A stretch of 12,578 nucleotides of DNA. Origin: Miltoncostaeales bacterium (GTDB lineage Bacteria; Actinomycetota; Thermoleophilia; Miltoncostaeales; Miltoncostaeaceae). The stretch covers positions 1-12,578 of the forward strand of contig JAUROO010000057.1 in the NCBI GenBank assembly GCA_030829765.1, written 5' to 3'. The notes below the pieces were generated by a model that was not told the origin of the DNA, did no database searches, and saw nothing but the letters and a program-made list of their open reading frames with translations. Made by a program: the position numbers and the translations under genes. Below, in pieces: positions 8,335 to 12,578 of the stretch. Every line of letters starts with the position of its first letter. Position 1 is the first letter of the stretch.

Positions 8335-9201
8335 TCACCGCGGCCTCGTCGCGATCGCCCGGGCGATCGATCGCACCATCAGCGCCGCCTTCCGGCGCGC
8401 CGGCAGCGAGACGCGGCCGAGCGTGTAGTCGAACCGGCGCTCCGCGATGCGCGCGAGGATGTCCTCGTACAGCGCTGCCAGCATCTGCACGCACATGCGG
8501 GCCCGCAGGTCGAGAAGGGGCAGCAGCATGTGGCCGCCGCTGAAGTACGTCCGGGCCCGCCCGGCCTGCAGGGCCATCAGGTCCCGCATGCCCGGCGTCA
8601 TCCGCCCTGCGAGGATATCGCCCTCGGTCACCCCGAACCGGGCCATCTCGTCAGCGGGCAGGTAGATGCGGTCGCGCCCGGCGTCCTCCTGCACATCGCG
8701 CATGATGTTGACCACCTGCATGGCGACTCCGAGGTCCTCCGCGTAGCCGACGGCGGAGGGATCCCGGAACCCGAAGACGTGCAGCGACAGCACCCCCACC
8801 GCACCCGCCACCCGGTCGCAGTAGGTCTCGAGGGCCGACCAGTCCGGGTAGCGGTGGGCCGTGAGGTCCATCTCCACGCCGTCCACCAGCGCATCCATGG
8901 GCGCGCGGGGAATCCCGAACCGCCGCACGGCGTCGGCCAGCGCCACGAGCACCGGGTCGTCCGCCGGAACCGCGCCCCCGTAGACGCGGTCGACGTCCTC
9001 ACGCCGCTCACGGACGGCCGCCGCCTTGGCGGCCGGGTCGTCGGCGCCGTCCACGGAGTCGTCGCACAGGCGGCTGAACGCGTAGAGGGCATGGATTCCG
9101 CGGCGCCGCTCGCGTGGCAGGAGGATGAATCCGAAGTAGAAGTTCCGCGCCTCCTGCCGGGTGATGCGCGTGCATGCGTCGTAGGCGTCATCCACCGTCA
9201 T
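8335..9201 (-). CDS. hpnD: Presqualene diphosphate synthase
   Basis: The 288-residue all-helical trans-prenyltransferase joins two farnesyl diphosphates head to head to give presqualene diphosphate. The family opening RNFYFGFILLPRERRRGIHALYAFSR (about 19-44) is present. The first Mg-binding Asp motif is DDSVDG (47-52) and the second lies in NIMRDVQEDAGRDRIYLP (about 165-182), with D169 and D173. The order of motifs and the RNFYFxFxLLPxxRR opening identify HpnD rather than HpnC. ATG 9201 overlaps the hpnC stop as ATGA, and GGGGGAG lies 6 nt upstream, giving a strong ribosome binding site inside hpnC. No key residue appears missing. It is exactly as long as HpnC, in keeping with their origin by duplication. 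Confidence 0.94.
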   Translation of the reverse strand: MTVDDAYDACTRITRQEARNFYFGFILLPRERRRGIHALYAFSRLCDDSVDGADDPAAKAAAVRERREDVDRVYGGAVPADDPVLVALADAVRRFGIPRAPMDALVDGVEMDLTAHRYPDWSALETYCDRVAGAVGVLSLHVFGFRDPSAVGYAEDLGVAMQVVNIMRDVQEDAGRDRIYLPADEMARFGVTEGDILAGRMTPGMRDLMALQAGRARTYFSGGHMLLPLLDLRARMCVQMLAALYEDILARIAERRFDYTLGRVSLPARRKAALMVRSIARAIATRPR

Positions 9202-10064
9202 GGCCGACTCCCCCGGAGCATCCGCCATGCGACGCCCGCTGCCATGCGCGCCCGTCCCCGGGCACCGGGAGCGGGCCGCGACGCGATCGTGTCGTAGCCC
9301 TGGCGCGCGATGGAGTCGCACACCCACAGTCCGCCGGCGGTGAACATTCCGACATCCAGTCGTGCCCGACGGGGCACCATGCCGCGCAGCGGCGCGCCAC
9401 GGGTCAGCAGTGCCCGGGCGCGTTCCACCTCCCAGCGGATGAGCTCGCGCAGCGCAGGTGATGCCGCATCCGCCCGCAGGTCATCCACGCCCACCCCGAG
9501 CAGGTCCATGTCCTCGCGCGGCAGGTAGACGCGGTCACGCTCCTCCAGGTCGCGGCGGATGTCCTGCCAGAAGTTGACCAGCTGCAGCCCCGCGCACGTG
9601 GCATCCGAGAGCGCGACGCGGTCGGGGTCGGTGATGCCGAGCACCCCGAGCACCATGCGGCCGACGGGCATGGCCGAGTACGCGCAGTAGCCCAGGAGGT
9701 CGTCGTGGCGCTGCCACCTCGACACCCGCTGGTCCATGCGGTTGGCCTCTATCAGGCGCGTGAAGGGCTCGACGTCCAGGCGGCGGCGGCGGATGGCATC
9801 GGCGACGGCCACGAGCACCGGGTCATCCGCCGGCCCCTCCAGCGCCCCGGCCAGACCACGCTCCCACGCGTCCAGGGCAACCAGGCGTTCGGCGGGGGTG
9901 GCCTCGCCGGCATCGCCGATGTCGTCGGTCACCCGGCAGTACGCGTAGATCGCGTGCATGTCGGCGCGAACATCGGCCGGTGCGAGCAGGAACGCCACCG
10001 GGAAGTTCTCGTCGTGGCCGCGGGCGATCTCGTCCGCGGCCACGTGCCGTGCCCGGGTGGTCAT
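9198..10064 (-). CDS. hpnC: Hydroxysqualene synthase
   Basis: The 288-residue squalene/phytoene-synthase-like protein converts presqualene diphosphate to hydroxysqualene, the second step of the HpnCDE route. The HpnC-type opening HDENFPVAFLLAPADVR is at about 17-33. The first Asp motif is TDDIGDAGE (46-54), and the second is in NFWQDIRRDLEERDRVYLP (about 164-182), with D168 and D172. The GHxENFPVA opening and the short TDDIGDE-type motif separate it from HpnD. ATG 10064 overlaps the shc stop as ATGA. The stop overlaps the hpnD start the same way. Product specificity is inferred from family and operon. Confidence 0.94.
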   Translation of the reverse strand: MTTRARHVAADEIARGHDENFPVAFLLAPADVRADMHAIYAYCRVTDDIGDAGEATPAERLVALDAWERGLAGALEGPADDPVLVAVADAIRRRRLDVEPFTRLIEANRMDQRVSRWQRHDDLLGYCAYSAMPVGRMVLGVLGITDPDRVALSDATCAGLQLVNFWQDIRRDLEERDRVYLPREDMDLLGVGVDDLRADAASPALRELIRWEVERARALLTRGAPLRGMVPRRARLDVGMFTAGGLWVCDSIARQGYDTIASRPAPGARGRARMAAGVAWRMLRGSRP

Positions 10065-11938
10065 CCCGCGTACCGGCCGAGGGCCATCACCGGGAAGTAC
10101 AGGCGGTAGTAGTGATACTTGATCATGAAGTCGAGCGGGAACCCGGTGCCCGTGAAGGCATCCTCGTGCCACCCGCCGTCATCCTGCTGCTCGCCCACCA
10201 GCCACGCGACGCCCGGGTCGATGGCCGGGTTGCCGCGGTCGGCGGCCATCAGCCCGATCAGGGCCCATGCGGTCTGCGACGCGGTCGAGGGCCCCACCCC
10301 GGCGAGGGAGGGGTCGCGGTAGCTCTCGATGTCCTCGCCCCAACCGCCATCGGGGTTCTGGCGGGCCGCCAGCCAGTCCACCGCCCGACGCACCCAGGGC
10401 TCGGACATATCCACCCCGCACGCCGCGAGCGCGGGCAGCACCGCGCCTGTGCCGTACACATGGTTGACGCCCCAGCGACCCCACCACGACCCGTCGTCGC
10501 GCTGCGTGGCGCGCAGGTACGCCACGCCCGCGCGCACCGCGGGGTGGCCGGGCGGCACGCCGCATGCCATGAGCGCCTCCAGCACATGGGCGGTCACGTC
10601 CTCCGTGGGCGGGTCGATCACCTCGCCGAAGTCGCATACCGGGAACTGCCCGACGAGGGAGCTGGTGTTGTCCACGTCGAACGCCCCCCATCCGCCGCCC
10701 GCGCATTGCATTGCGAGCAGCCAGTCAACGCCACGCCGGATCGCGCCGTCATCGCGCGAAACCCCGGACCGGATGAGCGAGATGAGCACCTCGGCGGTGT
10801 CGTCGGTGTCCGGATACCACTCGTTGTGGAACTCGAATGCCCATCCGCCGGCCTCCCCGCGCCGCGGGATCCTGCGCCAGTCCCCCTCGCGGGTGATCTC
10901 GCGCGCCATCAGCCATGTCCGGGCCCTCTCCACCGCATCGTCATCATCCGCCGTCCCGGAGTCGTGGAGCGCGATGGCCGCGAGGCAGGTGTCCCACACC
11001 GGCGAGATGCACGACTGGATGCGCAGGCGTCCCTCCCGGCGCCGGGCGAACGTGGAGAAGCCGTCGAGGGCGCGGACGATCACCGGGTGGTCCATCGGCA
11101 TGCCCATCACGTGGAGCGCGATGATCGAGTACACCCACGGCGGCTGGATTCCGGCCCACGATCCGTCCACCTCCTGGCGGTCGAGGATCCACGCCCTGAT
11201 GCGGCGCTCCGCCGCCCGTCGGACCGCGCCGATGGGGTGGCGGTTGTACAGGCGCGCCACGGGCATCAGCCGTCCCATCAGGTGGGTCAGCCTGCCCGGG
11301 CTGCGCGGGGCCGGGCCGGCAACGCTCCCCGGGGCCTCCGCGAAGATCTCCTCCACCGCGGGCTGCTGGGGGAACGTCGGGTTGCGCGACAGCACCACGA
11401 GCATCGGAACGAATGTCCCACGCGCCCATGAGGCGAACCGGTATACCGACAGCGGCGCACGCGGGGGCAGCAGTATCAGCTCGGGTGGCGCGGCGGGCAG
11501 CGCCTCCCATGGGTACTTGCCGAGGACTGCCAGCCAGAGCCGCGTGAAGAAGCGCGCCTTGTTGGCGCCGCCGAGGGCGAGGATGCGGTCACGGGCGCGC
11601 CGCATGGGCTCTGCATCGGCGGGCACCCCGGCGAGCCGAAGGGCGTACCAGGCCTCGACCGTCACGCTCAGGTCGCCCTCGCCGCCGAACCACACCGGCC
11701 ATCCGCCATCATCCGACTGGGTCGCGAGCAACTCGGCCGCGATCTCGCGGCGGTCATCCGCCGAGGCCAGGCCCAGGGCCTCGAGCAGGAAGAGCTGCTC
11801 GGCGGTGATGGATGCATTCGACTCGAGCTCGCCCCACCAGAAGCCCTCGGGATCCTGCAGGTCCCTCAGATGGGCGGCGCCGCGCACGGCGGCCATCCGT
11901 GCCGCGGCCTGCAGGTCGGTGCCGGTGGCGCTCGTCAT
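10061..11938 (-). CDS. shc: Squalene-hopene cyclase
   Basis: The 625-residue product is a class II triterpene cyclase, a monotopic membrane enzyme that folds squalene into hopene or hopanol. The catalytic motif is DTDDTA at 377-382, matching the family's DxDDTA; D379 corresponds to the proton-donating middle Asp (D376 of the Alicyclobacillus enzyme). QW repeats are visible at about 74-80 (QSDDGGW), 255-261 (QEVDGSW), 411-417 (QCAGGGW), 479-485 (QRDDGSW), 527-533 (QNPDGGW) and 584-590 (QQDDGGW). The C-terminus GFPLDFMIKYHYYRLYFPVMALGRY is typical. Family members are usually about 630-680 residues, so this one is slightly compact. ATG 11938 overlaps the hpnA stop as ATGA. The gene precedes the squalene-making genes, so cyclase and squalene supply share one transcript. 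Confidence 0.96.
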   Translation of the reverse strand: MTSATGTDLQAAARMAAVRGAAHLRDLQDPEGFWWGELESNASITAEQLFLLEALGLASADDRREIAAELLATQSDDGGWPVWFGGEGDLSVTVEAWYALRLAGVPADAEPMRRARDRILALGGANKARFFTRLWLAVLGKYPWEALPAAPPELILLPPRAPLSVYRFASWARGTFVPMLVVLSRNPTFPQQPAVEEIFAEAPGSVAGPAPRSPGRLTHLMGRLMPVARLYNRHPIGAVRRAAERRIRAWILDRQEVDGSWAGIQPPWVYSIIALHVMGMPMDHPVIVRALDGFSTFARRREGRLRIQSCISPVWDTCLAAIALHDSGTADDDDAVERARTWLMAREITREGDWRRIPRRGEAGGWAFEFHNEWYPDTDDTAEVLISLIRSGVSRDDGAIRRGVDWLLAMQCAGGGWGAFDVDNTSSLVGQFPVCDFGEVIDPPTEDVTAHVLEALMACGVPPGHPAVRAGVAYLRATQRDDGSWWGRWGVNHVYGTGAVLPALAACGVDMSEPWVRRAVDWLAARQNPDGGWGEDIESYRDPSLAGVGPSTASQTAWALIGLMAADRGNPAIDPGVAWLVGEQQDDGGWHEDAFTGTGFPLDFMIKYHYYRLYFPVMALGRYAG

Positions 11939-12578
11939 GCTGCGGCCGCCCGGTGCGCGGGGGCATGGGCGCGGAACCACGCCACGGCGGCCTCCATGGC
12001 GGATGCCAGGTCCGACTGGGGCAGCCCGATCTCACGGATCGCGCGCTGGGGCGAGAAGAACATGCGCTTGCGCGCGAGCAGGGCGCCATCCAGCGGTGCG
12101 CGCGGCTCGCGCCGGAGGAGCCGCCCCTCCACGATCTCATCGGCGGCCGCGGCGACGATCGCCACCGAGTGGGGGATGCGGCGGGTGGGGGCAGGGGGCC
12201 CGCCCGCACGGTGCACCATCGCGAGGATCTCCTGCATGGTCAGGTTGCCCCACGCATGGCCGAGGATGTACCTCCGTCCCACGACCCCGCGCTCGAGCGC
12301 GAGCAGGTGCCCCGCCGCCACGTCGCGCACGTCCACCAGGTTCAGCCCGGTGTCGACGAACGCCGGCATGTCCCCGTCGAGCGCATCGCGCACCAACCGG
12401 CCCGTCGGCGTGGGGTGATGATCCCCGGGGCCGATCGGTGCCGTGGGGTTGACGATGAACGCCTGCAGTCCCGTGCCGACCGCGCGGCGCACCAGGCCCT
12501 CGGCCTCGACCTTCGACGCCTTGTAGGCGCCGATCACCTGCGACAGCGGCTGCGGCGTCTCCTCATCGCCGTGCGTGC
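11935..12578 (-). CDS. hpnA: Hopanoid-associated sugar epimerase-like protein (5' end cut by window)
   Basis: The open frame continues to the right edge, so about 213 C-terminal residues are present and the N-terminal Rossmann NAD loop lies outside. The visible part begins near the catalytic YxxxK of the extended SDR family (IGAYKASKVEAEGLV). NPTAPIGPGDHHPTPTGRLV follows, then FVDTGLNLVDVRDVAAGHLLALERG and RYILGHAWGNLTMQEIL, all typical of HpnA. The family member HpnA is annotated as a hopanoid-associated NAD-dependent sugar epimerase, linked to side-chain modification rather than cyclisation. Its exact substrate is unsettled. The end is Ala-rich (HRAAAA) and overlaps the shc start as ATGA. 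Immediate linkage to shc strongly supports HpnA over other sugar epimerases. Confidence 0.88.
   Translation of the reverse strand, partial: THGDEETPQPLSQVIGAYKASKVEAEGLVRRAVGTGLQAFIVNPTAPIGPGDHHPTPTGRLVRDALDGDMPAFVDTGLNLVDVRDVAAGHLLALERGVVGRRYILGHAWGNLTMQEILAMVHRAGGPPAPTRRIPHSVAIVAAAADEIVEGRLLRREPRAPLDGALLARKRMFFSPQRAIREIGLPQSDLASAMEAAVAWFRAHAPAHRAAAA

Noticed and set aside
6323..8428. 701-residue + strand open frame opposite the PAP2-like gene and hpnE
   Set aside because: It is a GC-rich shadow frame dominated by Arg, Pro and Gly, antisense to two genes with intact catalytic motifs.
8333..8494. Longer N-terminus for HpnE starting at 8494
   Set aside because: It would run inside hpnD, and the family's glycine-rich FAD loop begins right after ATG 8332.
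10329..12452. 707-residue + strand open frame opposite shc and hpnA
   Set aside because: Low-complexity Ser/Arg/Pro translation antisense to a clear squalene-hopene cyclase; a typical artefact of high GC content.

Overview
The window is a GC-rich, gene-dense stretch of bacterial chromosome. The gene set (histone-like HU, VanW/YoaR-type envelope protein, AUR1-like PAP2 enzyme, hopanoid genes), frequent GTG starts and strong G/C third positions suggest a high-GC actinobacterium. A deep-branching class such as Thermoleophilia or Acidimicrobiia is possible, but class level is a guess. I see no insertion sequence, phage gene or CRISPR array, and no gene-free stretch longer than about 130 bases.

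Left part (1-1824). The window opens inside the end of a Ppx/GppA-type exopolyphosphatase gene on the + strand. A small uncharacterised gene (357-617) and a tRNA-Leu with anticodon TAA (639-722) follow. A strong hairpin (735-765) separates these from a convergent HU gene (781-1059, - strand). HU is divergent from an unrecognised 210-residue gene (1192-1824, + strand); the 132-base gap between them holds overlapping inverted repeats.

Middle part (1821-6304). A full-length acetyl-CoA synthetase (- strand) is divergent from a second small uncharacterised gene (3852-4142, + strand). The two small genes share a tryptophan- and arginine-rich motif of about 27 residues and look like paralogues. Next come a membrane-anchored YoaR/VanW-type protein (- strand) and, divergent from it, a small SRPBCC-fold protein (5882-6304, + strand).

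Right part (6267-12578). A tightly packed - strand operon reads, in transcription order, hpnA (cut by the window edge), shc, hpnC, hpnD, hpnE and a PAP2/AUR1-like membrane enzyme. Junctions are ATGA or TGATG overlaps or gaps of 2 nt. HpnD joins two farnesyl diphosphates into presqualene diphosphate, HpnC converts this to hydroxysqualene, HpnE reduces it to squalene, and Shc cyclises squalene to the hopane skeleton. HpnA is a hopanoid-associated sugar epimerase-like protein usually linked to side-chain modification. The PAP2-like enzyme at the end is the unexpected member and may act on a diphosphate or head group in the same lipid pathway.

The best leads are the two-member RWPxxGExW small-protein family, the PAP2-like gene coupled to hpnE, and the tRNA-Leu with an apparent U at the discriminator position.
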